Shown here: piece after piece, positions 43,533 to 53,683 of the stretch
Layout of the letters: every line of letters starts with the position of its first letter
Numbering within the stretch: the stretch's first letter is position 1
From: Cryobacterium sp. SO1
Lineage (GTDB): Bacteria > Actinomycetota > Actinomycetes > Actinomycetales > Microbacteriaceae
Direction: 5' to 3'
Assembly: GCF_004210215.2 (NCBI RefSeq)
Contig: NZ_CP067394.1
Coordinates: 868,001-932,000 of the forward strand
Length of the DNA: 64,000 nt
Program-made: the position numbers and the translations under genes
Notes under the pieces: generated by a model
What the model was told of the DNA's origin: nothing
What the model saw: the letters and a program-made list of their open reading frames with translations, nothing else
Databases searched by the model: none

Positions 43533-45314
43533 GTGCCTATTCGTATGTCGAACTACTTCCTCCGGACCCTTCGCGAAGACCCCTCTGATGCCGAGGTCAC
43601 CAGCCACCGCCTGCTTGTGCGGGCCGGCTACATCCGTCGTCAGGCGCCGGGCATCTTCGCCTGGCTGCCGCTGGGTCTGCGTGTGAAGGCGAAGATCGAG
43701 ACCATCATCCGCGAGGAGATGGCCGCCGCCGGTGCGTTCGAGGTGCACTTCCCCGCCCTGCTGCCGCGTGAACCCTACGAGGTCACCGGCCGGTGGGACG
43801 AGTACGGCGACGGCCTGTTCCGCCTCCAGGACCGCAAGGGCAGCGACCTGCTGCTGGCCCCGACGCACGAAGAGGTCTTCACCCTGATGGTGAAGGACCT
43901 CTACAACAGCTACAAGGACCTGCCCCTGTCGATCTTCCAGATCCAGGACAAGTACCGAGACGAGGCCCGTTCCCGTGGCGGCCTGTTGCGCGGTCGCGAG
44001 TTCACCATGAAGGACGCGTACTCCTTCGACCACACCGACGCCGGCCTCGACGTGAGCTACCAGGCCCAGCGCGACGCCTACGAGCGTATCTTCACCCGCC
44101 TCGGTCTCGAGTACGTCGTGGTGCAGGCGGATGCCGGCGCCATGGGCGGTTCCAAGAGCGAAGAGTTCCTGCACCCCACCCCGGTCGGCGAAGACACCTT
44201 CGTGCGCTCCGCCGAGGGCTACGCGGCAAACGTCGAGGCGTTCCGCACCCTGGCGCCCGCCGCGATCGACTTCACCGGTTTCCCGGCCGCCGAGGTGCAC
44301 GACACCCCGGACACCCCCACCATCCAGACCCTCGTCGAGCGCGCCAATGCCAACCACCCGCGCCCCGACGGCCGCGAGTGGACCGCGGCGGACACGCTCA
44401 AGAACGTGGTGTTGGCGCTCGTGCAGCCCGACGGCAGCCGCGAGATCGTCGTGATCGGCGTGCCCGGCGACCGTGAGGTCGACCTCAAGCGTGTCGAGGT
44501 CGCTTTCGCCCCGGCCGAGGTGGAGGCCGCCAACGACGGCGACTTTGCCAAGCTCGCCAAGATTCCGGGTCGCCCGGGCCTGGTCAAGGGCTACATCGGC
44601 CCGTGGGCTGCGGATGGTGCGATGCTGGGCGCCGAGTCGGCCACCGGCATCCGTTTTCTCGTCGACCCGCGCGTGGTCGACGGCACCGAGTGGATCACCG
44701 GCGCCAACGAGCCCGGCCGCCACGTCTTCGGGCTCGTCGCCGGTCGTGACTTCGTGGCAGACGGCACCGTCGAGGCCGCAGAGGTGCGCGCCGGAGACCC
44801 CGCCCCCGACGGCTCCGGCCCGGTTGAGCTGGCCCGCGGTATGGAGATCGGGCACGTGTTCCAGCTCGGCCGCAAGTACGCGGAATCGCTCGGACTCAAG
44901 GTGCTCGACGAGAACGGCAAGCTCGTCACCGTGACCATGGGCTCGTACGGCATCGGTGTCACGCGTGCCCTCGCCGTGATCGCCGAACTGAACAACGACG
45001 CCAAGGGCCTGATCTGGCCCGAGGCCGTGGCCCCGTTCGACGTGCACGTGATCGCCACCGGCCGCGACGAGATCGTTTTCGAGACCAGCGAGGCCGTGAC
45101 CGCGATGGTCGAGGCCTCCGGCCGCGAGGTGCTCTACGACGACCGCCGCAAGGTGTCGCCCGGCGTCAAGTTCGGCGACGCCGAGCTGATCGGTGTGCCC
45201 ACCATCGTGATCGTGGGCCGCGGCGCGGCCGACGGCATCGTGGAACTGTGGGACCGCCGCTCGGGGGAGCGCGCCCAGGTGGCCGTCACCGAGCTGGCCG
45301 CCCACTTCGCCTAG
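43533..45314 (+). CDS. proS: Prolyl-tRNA synthetase (bacterial type, with editing domain)
   Basis: A 593-residue class II synthetase that charges tRNA-Pro. Class II motifs are visible: [33 protein letters not shown] (motif 2, with key Arg residues) and the late [11 protein letters not shown] (motif 3). The inserted INS editing domain occupies about residues 235-395. The C-terminal anticodon-binding domain starts near 495 ([10 protein letters not shown]). Full length. Followed by an extragenic palindrome and a convergent DUF1206 gene. Confidence 0.97.
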   Translation: MPIRMSNYFLRTLREDPSDAEVTSHRLLVRAGYIRRQAPGIFAWLPLGLRVKAKIETIIREEMAAAGAFEVHFPALLPREPYEVTGRWDEYGDGLFRLQDRKGSDLLLAPTHEEVFTLMVKDLYNSYKDLPLSIFQIQDKYRDEARSRGGLLRGREFTMKDAYSFDHTDAGLDVSYQAQRDAYERIFTRLGLEYVVVQADAGAMGGSKSEEFLHPTPVGEDTFVRSAEGYAANVEAFRTLAPAAIDFTGFPAAEVHDTPDTPTIQTLVERANANHPRPDGREWTAADTLKNVVLALVQPDGSREIVVIGVPGDREVDLKRVEVAFAPAEVEAANDGDFAKLAKIPGRPGLVKGYIGPWAADGAMLGAESATGIRFLVDPRVVDGTEWITGANEPGRHVFGLVAGRDFVADGTVEAAEVRAGDPAPDGSGPVELARGMEIGHVFQLGRKYAESLGLKVLDENGKLVTVTMGSYGIGVTRALAVIAELNNDAKGLIWPEAVAPFDVHVIATGRDEIVFETSEAVTAMVEASGREVLYDDRRKVSPGVKFGDAELIGVPTIVIVGRGAADGIVELWDRRSGERAQVAVTELAAHFA

Positions 45315-45325
45315 CCGTCGGACCG

Positions 45326-45421
45326 CTGGTCGAGCGTGTCGACGCCGTGCTGAGCCTGTCGAAGTAGACCTGGTGACGCCGTGTCGCGAACGCGATCGGC
45401 TCACGGGATCTCGACAGGCTC
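45326..45421. repeat. Extragenic palindrome after proS
   Basis: GAGCCTGTCGA (45352-45362) and TCGACAGGCTC (45411-45421) form perfect 11-bp arms; upstream CTGGTCGAGCGTGTCGAC (45326-45343) resembles the element at 26038-26089. It separates the convergent proS and DUF1206 genes and may terminate both. Confidence 0.65.
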
Positions 45422-45443
45422 GATCAGCGTCTCTGCAGCGACC

Positions 45444-46277
45444 CTAGAGCCGGGCGAAGCGGGCCCGGAAGAAGCAGTAGACGCCGTAGGCGATCAGGCC
45501 GAGCCCCACAAGCACCAGGATCGCCACGCCGAACGGCAGGGCCGCGAGGGAGCGCAGCGCCCCGTCCAAGCCGGTCGACTGGCTCGGGTCGACGGTGAAA
45601 CCGGCCACGATCAGCAGGATGCCCACCACGCCCACCGCGATGCCCTTGGCGATGTAGCCGGCGACGCCGAGCCCCACAGTGACGGTGCCCAGGGTGCCGG
45701 CGGGCACGGCGAGGTCTTCGGTGAACCTCCGCGCGGCGCCCTTGTAGACGAAGTAGCCGCCGATCGCCAGGACGGCGATCCCGGCGGCCATGAGCAGAAC
45801 CGGTCCGCCGGGCAGTGCGAGCACCGTGGCGCTGGCGGATGCCGTGCTTCCGGAGGAGTCCGCGGACCCGGTCAACGCCACAGTCAGGGCCGTGCCGGCC
45901 ACGAACAGGTACGCCACGCCCTTGCCGAGCTCCTTGAGCCGGTGTCCCCAGACCTTCTTCGGATCGGTGCCAGGCACCAGGAACGCCTGCAGGAGCTGCC
46001 AGAGTCCCAGGGCCGTCAGGCCGACGACGATGGCCCAGATCACAAAAATACCGCCGGGGGACTGGGCCAGCTGCCCCAGCGCGCCGGACTGGTCGGCGCT
46101 CTCGCCGCCGGCCCCCACCGCGAGGCTGATCGCGATGGCGCCGATGAGCGCGTGCAGCAGACCGTTGACCGCGTAACCGACCTTGGCCAGGGTCTTCAGG
46201 TGCGGGTTGTTGCCGGCGCTCTGGGCGGCACGTCCGGCCGAACGGGCGCCGGACTCTGCCGAGGATCGAGTGTTCAT
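45444..46277 (-). CDS. DUF1206 integral membrane protein
   Basis: A 277-residue protein with six transmembrane helices arranged as three similar helix pairs, each holding a GxxxxG/YGxxG pattern (VGYAVNGLLHALIG, GVAYLFVAG, VAGYIAKGIAVGVVG). This three-fold repeat is characteristic of DUF1206. Function unknown. TACGAT (46284-46289, minus strand) lies six bases before the ATG. It occupies the place between proS and nusA where rimP is often found. Confidence 0.9.
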   Translation of the reverse strand: MNTRSSAESGARSAGRAAQSAGNNPHLKTLAKVGYAVNGLLHALIGAIAISLAVGAGGESADQSGALGQLAQSPGGIFVIWAIVVGLTALGLWQLLQAFLVPGTDPKKVWGHRLKELGKGVAYLFVAGTALTVALTGSADSSGSTASASATVLALPGGPVLLMAAGIAVLAIGGYFVYKGAARRFTEDLAVPAGTLGTVTVGLGVAGYIAKGIAVGVVGILLIVAGFTVDPSQSTGLDGALRSLAALPFGVAILVLVGLGLIAYGVYCFFRARFARL

Positions 46278-46440
46278 CGGGTTATCGTAACCGCGCAAGG
46301 TGCCGGTCGGCCGGTCTGCGGGTGGCGAGTCCCACCGGGCGGTGCTGACCGGGTGACGGGCGCCCGGGGATTCCGGTACCGTAGGGGGAAGCCCGCTGCG
46401 CGGTTTCGCGGCGGCAAGATCTGAATAGAGGAGGCCGGCC

Positions 46441-47451
46441 ATGGACATCGACCTCAGCGTGTTGCGGCTGATGGAGCGCGAGAAAGAGATTCCCTTCGAG
46501 GAACTCGTGCAGATCATCGAGCAAGCAATTCTGACGGCCTACCTCAAGCACACCCACCAGGGTGAGCCACTGAAGCAGGCCGCGGAAGAAGAACCCGGAG
46601 CTCGCGTCGTACTCGACCGCAAGTCCGGTCACGTCGACATTTACGTTCCCGAGCACGACGAAGAGGGCAACATCATCGGCGAAGCCGTTGACAACCCCGA
46701 CGACTTCGGCCGTATCGCCGCCTTCGCGGCCAAGCAGGTCATCAACCAGCGGCTGCGCGACATCGCGGATGACGCGGTGCTCGGCGAGTTCAAGGGCCGC
46801 GAAGGTGAGATCGTCGCGGGTGTCATCCAGCAGGGGCCGAACCCCCGCATGATCCACGTCGACCTCGGCACCATCGAGGCGATCCTGCCTCCCGAGGAGC
46901 AGGTTCCCGGTGAAAGCTACGTGCACGGTGCGCGCATCCGGGTCTATGTCACGGCCGTCGGCCGCGGTATGAAGGGCCCGCAGATCACCGTGTCGCGCAC
47001 CCACCCGTCGCTCGTGCGCCGGCTGTTCGCGTTGGAGGTCCCCGAGATCGCCAGCGGCGTCGTGGAGATCGTGTCACTGGCCCGCGAGGCCGGACACCGC
47101 ACCAAGATCGCCGTGCGCGCCACCGAGCCCGGCGTCAACGCCAAGGGTGCCTGCATCGGCGAGCTCGGCCAGCGCGTGCGTGCGGTGACCGCGGAGCTCA
47201 ACAACGAGAAGATCGACATCGTCGACTACTCGCCCGACCTGGCCACCTTCGTGGCCAGCGCGCTCTCGCCCGCCAAGGTCACCAGCGCCTACGTCATCGA
47301 CGAGTCGATCAAGGCAGTCCGGGCCCTCGTGCCCGACTACCAGCTGTCGCTCGCGATCGGCAAGGAGGGCCAGAACGCCCGCCTCGCCGCCAAACTGACC
47401 GGCGCAAAAATCGATATCCAGCCGGACAGCATTCTGGAGGATGACGAATAG
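46441..47451 (+). CDS. nusA: Transcription termination/antitermination factor NusA
   Basis: A 336-residue RNA-polymerase-binding factor: N-terminal domain beginning MDIDLSVLRLMEREKEIPF, an S1 RNA-binding domain (about residues 110-185) and two KH domains (to about 330; GxxG-type loop seen as LAIGKEGQNARLAAKL). It lacks the acidic C-terminal repeats of the E. coli protein, as usual in actinobacteria. GAGGAGG-type ribosome binding site upstream. It starts the nusA-ylxR-infB-rbfA run. Confidence 0.96.
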   Translation: MDIDLSVLRLMEREKEIPFEELVQIIEQAILTAYLKHTHQGEPLKQAAEEEPGARVVLDRKSGHVDIYVPEHDEEGNIIGEAVDNPDDFGRIAAFAAKQVINQRLRDIADDAVLGEFKGREGEIVAGVIQQGPNPRMIHVDLGTIEAILPPEEQVPGESYVHGARIRVYVTAVGRGMKGPQITVSRTHPSLVRRLFALEVPEIASGVVEIVSLAREAGHRTKIAVRATEPGVNAKGACIGELGQRVRAVTAELNNEKIDIVDYSPDLATFVASALSPAKVTSAYVIDESIKAVRALVPDYQLSLAIGKEGQNARLAAKLTGAKIDIQPDSILEDDE

Positions 47452-47459
47452 GGGGTACG

Positions 47460-47717
47460 ATGAATCCCGTTAGAACGTGCATTGGATGCCGTTCCCGCGC
47501 CTCGCGCTCCTCACTTCTGAGGGTCGTCGCCCAGAATTCGGACCTTGTGGTGGATGAAACCGCCACACTCCCTGGGCGAGGCGCGTGGATTCATCCCACC
47601 ATCGCGTGCTTCCAGGAGGCCGTGAGGCGGCGCGCTTTCGGGCGTGCTCTCCGGGTGACCAGCCCCCTGGACGCAAAACAACTAGAGAACAGGCTGACTT
47701 GGCTAATGGATAACTAA
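47460..47717 (+). CDS. YlxR (DUF448) RNA-binding protein
   Basis: An 85-residue basic protein with the family hallmark RTCIGCR near the N-terminus and LPGRGAWIHP in the middle. YlxR is an RNA-binding, RNase-P-related accessory protein regularly found between nusA and infB. ATG 47460 lies eight bases after the nusA stop and overlaps none. Confidence 0.92.
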   Translation: MNPVRTCIGCRSRASRSSLLRVVAQNSDLVVDETATLPGRGAWIHPTIACFQEAVRRRAFGRALRVTSPLDAKQLENRLTWLMDN

Positions 47718-47793
47718 TGAGCGGCTCGAAATGAGAACCGTCCGTTACTAACGGCCTGCCCCTTTCCGGGTGCAGGCCCGGAACAGGAGAATT

Positions 47794-50649
47794 GTGGCTG
47801 CGAAACCACGCGTACACGAGATCGCTACTGAGCTCGGTGTCGACAGCAAGGTAGCCCTTGCTAAATTGAAAGAGATGGGCGAGTTCGTCAAGGGCCCGTC
47901 TTCCAGCGTTGAACCCCCCGTTGCCCGCCGTCTGCGCGCAGCACTCGAGGCCGACGGAGTCGCCACCGGCGGCGCCGCAGCCACCCCGGCGGCTCCTGCC
48001 GCCGCGAAGCCCGCGTCGACCAGCACGGTCAAGCCCGGCGTCCGTCCGGGCCCGGCGCGTCCCGCCGCACCGGTGCCCGCACCGGTCATCGAGGCTCCCG
48101 CCGTGGATGCCCCGCCGATGCCGGCCGCACCGCTGACCGTCGCCGAGCGCCAGGTTCAGGCTGCCGAGAAGGCCGCCGCCGCCGAAAAGGCCGCAGCGAC
48201 CGAGAAGGCCGCCGCCGAGGCGCCCGCAACAGCGGGCACCGAGACGACCCCCTCCGCTGTCACGCCGGCTCCCAAGGCCGACGGCGAAACGGCCAAGGCC
48301 GCCAAGCCCGGTGGAACCGTGCCGCGTCCGGGTGCCCGCCCGGGCAACAACCCCTTCGCCAGCAACCAGGGCATGGGCAAGACCCCCACCCCGCGTCCGG
48401 GTAACAACCCGTTCGCGAGCGCGCAGGGCATGGGACAGCGTCCGCCGTCCACGTCCTCGCCCAGCAACATCCCCCGCCCCGCCGCACCCCGCCCCGGCGC
48501 CCCGCGCCCCGGTGGACCCGGCCAGGCACCCCGCCCGACCGGCTTCGGCCAGCGTCCGGGTGGCTTCCAGCGCCCCGGTGGCGCTCCGGGCGGCGCCGGT
48601 GGCGCTCGCCCCGGCTTCACCCGCCCCGGCGCCCCTGCCGGTGCGCCCGGCTTCGGCCCGCCCCGCCCCGCCGGTGGCGGCGGCGCCGGCGGTCGTGGTC
48701 GTGGCCCCGGCGGCGGAACCGCTGGTGCGTTCGGTCGCGGTGGCGGCAAGAACAAGGCTCGCAAGTCCAAGCGGACGAAGAGGGCCGAGTTCGAGCTGCG
48801 CGAGGCCCCGTCGCTGGGTGGCGTGAGCGTTCCCCGTGGCGACGGCGGAACCGTGGTGCGTCTGCGCCGCGGCGCCTCCATCACGGACTTCGCCGACAAG
48901 ATCGACGCGAGCCCGGGCAACCTGGTCACCGTGCTGTTCCACCTCGGTGAGATGGCCACGGCGACCGAGTCGCTCGACGAGGCCACCTTCGACGTGCTGG
49001 GCAGCGAGCTGGGTTACAAGATCCAGATGGTCTCGCCCGACGACGAGGACCGTGAACTGTTGCTCGCCTTCGATATCGACATCGACCAGGAACTGGCCGA
49101 CGAGACCGACGAAGAGCTCGAAGTCCGTCCTCCCGTCGTCACCGTCATGGGTCACGTCGACCACGGTAAGACCGCGCTGCTCGACGCCATCCGTAACGCC
49201 AAGGTCGCTGCCGGTGAAGCCGGTGGCATCACCCAGCACATCGGTGCCTACCAGGTCGTCACCGAGCACGAGGGCATCGAACGTGCCATCACCTTCATCG
49301 ACACCCCCGGCCACGAGGCGTTCACCGCCATGCGTGCTCGTGGTGCGCAGGTCACCGACATCGCGATCCTCGTGGTCGCCGCCGATGACGGCATCATGCC
49401 GCAGACGATTGAGGCGCTCAACCACGCCCAGGCCGCCAACGTGCCGATCGTGGTCGCAGTGAACAAGATCGACAAGCCCGGCGCGAACCCGCAGAAGGTG
49501 CGCCAACAGCTCACCGAATTCGGTCTCGTCGCCGAAGAGTACGGCGGAGACGTCATGTTCGTCGACGTGTCTGCGAAGAACAAGGTCGGCATCCAGGAGA
49601 TCCTGGACGCCGTCCTGCTCACCGCAGACGCCGGACTCGACATGCGCGCCAACCCGAACAAGGATGCCCGCGGTGTGGCCATCGAGGCCAAGCTTGACAA
49701 GGGTCGCGGTGCAGTTGCCACCGTGCTCATCCAGTCGGGAACGCTGCACGTCGGCGACTCGATCGTCGCCGGTACCGCTTACGGCCGTGTTCGTGCGATG
49801 GCCGACGAGAACGGCAACCCCGTGCTCGCCGCCGTGCCGTCCCGTGCCGTCCAGGTGCAGGGCCTCTCGAGTGTTCCCCGCGCCGGTGACACCTTCCTCG
49901 TCATCGAGGAAGACCGCACCGCGCGTCAGATCGCCGAGAAGCGTGAAGCCGCCGAGCGCAACGCCCTGCTGGCCAAGGCCCGCAAGCGCATCAGCCTCGA
50001 GGACTTCACCCGTGCCCTCGAAGAGGGCAAGGTCGAATCGCTCAACCTCATCATCAAGGGTGACGTCTCCGGTGCCGTGGAGGCCCTGGAAGAGTCGCTG
50101 CTCAAGATCGAGGTCGACGACTCCGTTCAGCTGCGCATCATCCACCGCGGTGTCGGTGCTGTCACGGAGAGCGACGTCAACCTCGCTACCGTCGACAACG
50201 CCATCATCATCGGCTTCAACGTTCGCCCCGACACGAAGGCGCGCGAACGTGCGGCTCGTGAAGGTGTGGACGTGCGCTTCTACTCCGTCATCTACAACGC
50301 GCTCGAGGACATCGAGTCTTCCCTCACCGGAATGCTCAAGCCCGAGTTCGAAGAAGTGCAGAGTGGTATCGCCGAGATCCGCGAGGTCTTCAGCTCGTCC
50401 AAGTTCGGAAACGTCGCCGGTGTCATCGTGCGTTCGGGAACGATCACGCGAAACGCCAAGGCGCGGGTCATCCGCGACGGCATCGTTGTGGGCGACAACC
50501 TGGCCATCGAGTCGCTGCGTCGCTTCAAGGATGACGTCACCGAGGTCCGTACGGACTTCGAGGCCGGTATCGGTCTTGGTAAGTTCAATGACATCCAGAT
50601 CGGCGATGAGATCGAGACGATCGAATTGAAGGAAAAGCCCAGAGGTTAA
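47794..50649 (+). CDS. infB: Translation initiation factor IF-2
   Basis: A 951-residue GTPase that delivers initiator tRNA to the ribosome. GTG 47794 is preceded by AGGAG (47785-47789); the first residues read [17 protein letters not shown], the IF2-N domain. A linker of about 250 residues is very rich in Pro, Gly, Ala and Arg with repeated RPGNNPFAS units. The G domain starts near residue 450 with GHVDHGKT (G1), DTPGHEAF (G3) and NKIDKPGA (G4). C-terminal domains II-IV follow, including the fMet-tRNA-binding end. The long linker is typical of actinobacteria. Confidence 0.97.
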   Translation: MAAKPRVHEIATELGVDSKVALAKLKEMGEFVKGPSSSVEPPVARRLRAALEADGVATGGAAATPAAPAAAKPASTSTVKPGVRPGPARPAAPVPAPVIEAPAVDAPPMPAAPLTVAERQVQAAEKAAAAEKAAATEKAAAEAPATAGTETTPSAVTPAPKADGETAKAAKPGGTVPRPGARPGNNPFASNQGMGKTPTPRPGNNPFASAQGMGQRPPSTSSPSNIPRPAAPRPGAPRPGGPGQAPRPTGFGQRPGGFQRPGGAPGGAGGARPGFTRPGAPAGAPGFGPPRPAGGGGAGGRGRGPGGGTAGAFGRGGGKNKARKSKRTKRAEFELREAPSLGGVSVPRGDGGTVVRLRRGASITDFADKIDASPGNLVTVLFHLGEMATATESLDEATFDVLGSELGYKIQMVSPDDEDRELLLAFDIDIDQELADETDEELEVRPPVVTVMGHVDHGKTALLDAIRNAKVAAGEAGGITQHIGAYQVVTEHEGIERAITFIDTPGHEAFTAMRARGAQVTDIAILVVAADDGIMPQTIEALNHAQAANVPIVVAVNKIDKPGANPQKVRQQLTEFGLVAEEYGGDVMFVDVSAKNKVGIQEILDAVLLTADAGLDMRANPNKDARGVAIEAKLDKGRGAVATVLIQSGTLHVGDSIVAGTAYGRVRAMADENGNPVLAAVPSRAVQVQGLSSVPRAGDTFLVIEEDRTARQIAEKREAAERNALLAKARKRISLEDFTRALEEGKVESLNLIIKGDVSGAVEALEESLLKIEVDDSVQLRIIHRGVGAVTESDVNLATVDNAIIIGFNVRPDTKARERAAREGVDVRFYSVIYNALEDIESSLTGMLKPEFEEVQSGIAEIREVFSSSKFGNVAGVIVRSGTITRNAKARVIRDGIVVGDNLAIESLRRFKDDVTEVRTDFEAGIGLGKFNDIQIGDEIETIELKEKPRG

Positions 50650-50674
50650 TAGCTTCTAGTGGCAAGGGGTCTCC

Positions 50675-50739
50675 GCTTGATCCCCCCTCAGGGGAAGAGC
50701 GGGGACCCCTACCCCGATTCCCCTGAGGGGGGATCAAGC
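50675..50739. repeat. 22-bp perfect inverted repeat between infB and rbfA
   Basis: Arms 50675-50696 and 50718-50739 (core CTTGATCCCCCCTCAGGGG) are perfect complements around a 21-base loop. No T-run follows, so it is either a stabilising/attenuating hairpin or a dispersed palindrome rather than a classical terminator. Confidence 0.85.
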
Positions 50740-50832
50740 TCCGACCCCCACTACCCGAGACATCATCCGTCAATACGATGGTTGGGGAGGGCTTAAGAGC
50801 GTTAAGAAGTACCCACAAACTAGGAGTAGATC

Positions 50833-51345
50833 ATGGTAGATCCGGCACGCGCTAGGAAGATGGCGGACCGCATCAAGGTCATCGTGGCCAAGCGGCTCGA
50901 ACGCGGCATCCGCGACCCGAGGCTCGGCTTCGTGACCATCACCGACGTCAAGGTCACCGGCGACCTGCAGCACGCCTCGGTGTTCTACACGGTCTACGGC
51001 TCCGACGACGAGCGCAAAGACAGCGCCGCCGCCCTCAAGGCCGCCACCGGCATGATGCGCAGCGAGGTGGGCAAGAACATCACCGCCCGACTGACCCCGT
51101 CGATCGAGTTCATCGCCGACGGTATCCCGGAGAACGCCGCCCTCATCGACGACCTGCTGCGTGAAGCGCGCGAGCGCGACACCCAGGTTGACGAGATGGC
51201 CCGCACGGCCGTCTACGCCGGCGACGAGGACCCGTACGTCAAGCCCCGCGAATACCTGGAGGACGACTCCGACGAGGACGAGGTGGAGGATGCACCGGCC
51301 CACACCGGTCGTCACGTGGCCCCGACGGAGCCCGACGCACTGTAG
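50833..51345 (+). CDS. rbfA: Ribosome-binding factor A
   Basis: A 170-residue 30S maturation factor with a KH-type fold: ARKMADRIKVIVAKRLERGI at the start, RLGFVTITDVKVTGDLQHA, and RLTPSIEFIADGIPENAALID. An acidic C-terminal tail extends past the family core. AGGAG (50822-50826) precedes the ATG. In most relatives truB follows; here five unrelated genes intervene. Confidence 0.96.
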   Translation: MVDPARARKMADRIKVIVAKRLERGIRDPRLGFVTITDVKVTGDLQHASVFYTVYGSDDERKDSAAALKAATGMMRSEVGKNITARLTPSIEFIADGIPENAALIDDLLREARERDTQVDEMARTAVYAGDEDPYVKPREYLEDDSDEDEVEDAPAHTGRHVAPTEPDAL

Positions 51346-51423
51346 CCCTCGGCAGCCCGGCGACGCGTTGCTTCAGAATGCCCCGTCGACGGGCGCGAAG
51401 GGTGCTTCTACGGCAACTCGGCG

Positions 51424-52386
51424 TCAGGCCTCGGTGGCCGCGATGGTCCAGGCAGCGGAGTGGGACTGGCCGGGGGCGAGCAGCACCAGGTCTTCCCCGG
51501 TGGAGAAGGCATCTGGCGGGCAGGTCATCGGCTCGACGGCCAAACCGATCCGGCTGCGCTCCGGCGCGGGACGGTCGGCGGTGTGCACCTGCAGCCAGGG
51601 CAACTCGGCGCCGAAGCTCATGCGCACGCCGGTGCCGGCCGGGCTGGTCAGTGTGACGGCGGCCGACCCATCCGCCTCACGGGCGATCGAGGTGAAGGCG
51701 TGGTCGATGAAGGTGTCGCCGATCGGCCGGGGGGTGCGGAAGTCGAACTCCGGCGTGCTCTGCACCGGCACAGTGGCCACGGGGCTGAGCCGGTCGGGCG
51801 TCACCGTGAGGTAGCTGGCAGCCGGGAACTCCAGCGTCCAGTCGTCGACGGTGCCGGAACCGGCCACGAGGTAGGGGTGCGGGCCAGTGCCGTACGGAGC
51901 GGTGGCCGCGCCGAGGTTCTGTGCTGTCACGGTGCTGGTGAGGCCGTCGTCGGTGAGGCTGTAGGTGGCCAGGAGAATGATGCGGTGCGGGTAGCCGTCG
52001 CTGGGCACGATGGTGGTGCCGAGGGTCACGGAATCCTTCGATCGAGCCTGAAGCGTCCAGTCGGCCCAGCAGACCAGGCCGTGCAGCGCGTGCGAGCGGC
52101 TGGGTTCGGTGAGCGGTAGCTGGTAGTCCACGCCGTCGAAGGTGTAGGCGCCGTCGACCACCCGGTTGGGCCAGGGCGCCAACACGGCACCCCGGTAGCC
52201 GGGCCGCACCTCGTCGGCGCCGAATGGCACCACGAGGTCGCGACCGTGCCAGCTGAGCTCGCGCAGGCTCGCTCCGACGCTGGCGATCGTGGCCGAGTAG
52301 CCGCCGTGGGTGATCGTGTACTGCAGGCCGGAGAGCGGCAGCACCGACGCCTCCGTGCTGGTGGTGGCGACGGCGGCGTCAGTCAT
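51424..52386 (-). CDS. Aldose 1-epimerase-like protein
   Basis: A 320-residue GalM/YeaD-type beta-sandwich protein. The substrate pocket motifs are seen: APWPNRVVDGAYTFDG, SHALHGLV with a catalytic-type His, TGPHPYLVAG with the second His pair, and GLAVEPMTCPPDAF with the acidic catalytic residue. It interconverts sugar anomers. Its ATG lies within the end of the alditol oxidase gene (8-bp overlap), so the two form one sugar-related operon. Confidence 0.9.
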   Translation of the reverse strand: MTDAAVATTSTEASVLPLSGLQYTITHGGYSATIASVGASLRELSWHGRDLVVPFGADEVRPGYRGAVLAPWPNRVVDGAYTFDGVDYQLPLTEPSRSHALHGLVCWADWTLQARSKDSVTLGTTIVPSDGYPHRIILLATYSLTDDGLTSTVTAQNLGAATAPYGTGPHPYLVAGSGTVDDWTLEFPAASYLTVTPDRLSPVATVPVQSTPEFDFRTPRPIGDTFIDHAFTSIAREADGSAAVTLTSPAGTGVRMSFGAELPWLQVHTADRPAPERSRIGLAVEPMTCPPDAFSTGEDLVLLAPGQSHSAAWTIAATEA

Positions 52387-53659
52387 GGGACAGTACTCGT
52401 TTCAGGTAGGCGTTCTCGAAGCGCGCATCGGGATCGACCCGGCGCACGTGCGCCGCGAAATCGTCGAGGCGGGGATAGGCCCGGCGCAGCCCGGCCGGGG
52501 ACATCGTGGCGACCTTGCCCCAGTGCGGGCGCGGCGCGAACGGCTCGAGCGTGTGCTCGATCAGGGGCAGCACCGCGAGGATCGCAGGGAGCAGCGGCTT
52601 CCAGGTGAAGTGGATGGCGAGCGAGTCACGGGCGTAGCTGGGGCTGAGCCAGGCTGTGTCAGCGGGCACGCTGCGGAGCTCGGAGATGTGCAGCAGGGGT
52701 GCGATGCGATCGCCGATCGCGCGCAGCGCCGTGATCGCGGCGACGCCGTGCTCGGCCGGGATCAGGTACTCGGACTGGATCTCCTCACCGTGGCTGGGCT
52801 GGAACTCGCTCCGGAAGTGCGCCAGTCGCTCGTTCCACGGACCGGGCTCACGCAGCTGGCCGGTCACGCCGTCGGCCGCGACACCGGGCAGCGGATGCAG
52901 CGCCACGGTGGCCTCCGTGGCGCCCAGGGCGGCGAGGTCCAGCTCGGGTCCGTCCACATCGAGTCGACGCTTCGACCACACCTGGTGGGTGTTCTCGCCC
53001 TGGAAGGTGGTGAACACGCTGACGCTGTAACCACTGGACATGATGGCGGCCCAGTTGGCCAGGGCGGCGGTCCAGGAGAGCCCCTGGTGCACATACTGGG
53101 AGATCTGGAAGTGCGGTTGCACCCGCAGGGTCACGGCAGTGATGATGCCCACAGCGCCGAGGCCCACCACCGAGGCGGCGAAATCGGCGTCGTGCTCCCC
53201 GACGACCTCGACGGCGCCGGACGCCCGTACGATCTCCAGGGCCAGCACCGACGACGCCAGCGACCCGTTGCGGACGCCGGAACCGTGGGTGCCGGTCTGG
53301 ATCGCGCCGGCGATCGAGATGTGCGGCAGCGAGGCGAGGTTGGGCAAAGCCAGCCCCTGCTCGGCCAGATAGGCGCCCACCTGGGCGTAGGTGCTGCCGG
53401 CGCCGACCCGTACGCTCACCGGGGCGCCGTCATCGCCGAACTGCAGCGTGGGCTGGGCATCCAGGCGGTCCAGCGCCACCAGGGTGCCCGCGGTGTCGGC
53501 GATGGTGGAGAACGAGTGCCTCGAGCCCAGGGCCTTCACCCGGCCGCCGGCGGCGTCGACCGCGGCCACGATGGCCGAGACCTCCGCCGTCGTGGTGGGA
53601 TGCCTGACGTCGTCGGTTGAGTACTCGACATTGCCGGCCCAGTTCTTCATCGAAACCAT
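52379..53659 (-). CDS. FAD-linked alditol oxidase-like enzyme (AldO/lactone oxidase family)
   Basis: A 426-residue flavoprotein. The N-terminal FAD-binding half contains GSRHSFSTIADT with His48, the residue that in alditol oxidases carries the covalent flavin, and GAIQTGTHGSG, VVGLGAVGIITAVTL. The C-terminal half ends with a HWGK motif and an ENAYLKRVL tail typical of the aldono-lactone oxidase family. Size matches Streptomyces alditol oxidase (about 420). It probably oxidises a sugar alcohol such as xylitol or sorbitol, making H2O2; exact substrate unknown. ATG 53659 or the second ATG at 53650 is the start. Confidence 0.87.
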   Translation of the reverse strand: MVSMKNWAGNVEYSTDDVRHPTTTAEVSAIVAAVDAAGGRVKALGSRHSFSTIADTAGTLVALDRLDAQPTLQFGDDGAPVSVRVGAGSTYAQVGAYLAEQGLALPNLASLPHISIAGAIQTGTHGSGVRNGSLASSVLALEIVRASGAVEVVGEHDADFAASVVGLGAVGIITAVTLRVQPHFQISQYVHQGLSWTAALANWAAIMSSGYSVSVFTTFQGENTHQVWSKRRLDVDGPELDLAALGATEATVALHPLPGVAADGVTGQLREPGPWNERLAHFRSEFQPSHGEEIQSEYLIPAEHGVAAITALRAIGDRIAPLLHISELRSVPADTAWLSPSYARDSLAIHFTWKPLLPAILAVLPLIEHTLEPFAPRPHWGKVATMSPAGLRRAYPRLDDFAAHVRRVDPDARFENAYLKRVLSHD

Positions 53660-53683
53660 TTCTGTTGGAGAGAACGCGGGGTT

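Noticed and set aside
41655..45404. Minus-strand open frame of about 1,249 codons antisense to rseP end, ispG and proS
   Set aside because: Three conserved enzymes with intact motifs are encoded on the other strand; the antisense product has no recognisable domain and low-complexity HRDGV-type composition.
47900..48760. Repetitive GC-rich tract that might be a repeat array
   Set aside because: It is the Pro/Gly/Arg-rich linker of IF-2, coding and in frame, common in actinobacteria.
47470..50145. Minus-strand frame of about 890 codons antisense to infB
   Set aside because: Its glycine- and alanine-rich repeats mirror the IF-2 linker; not a gene.
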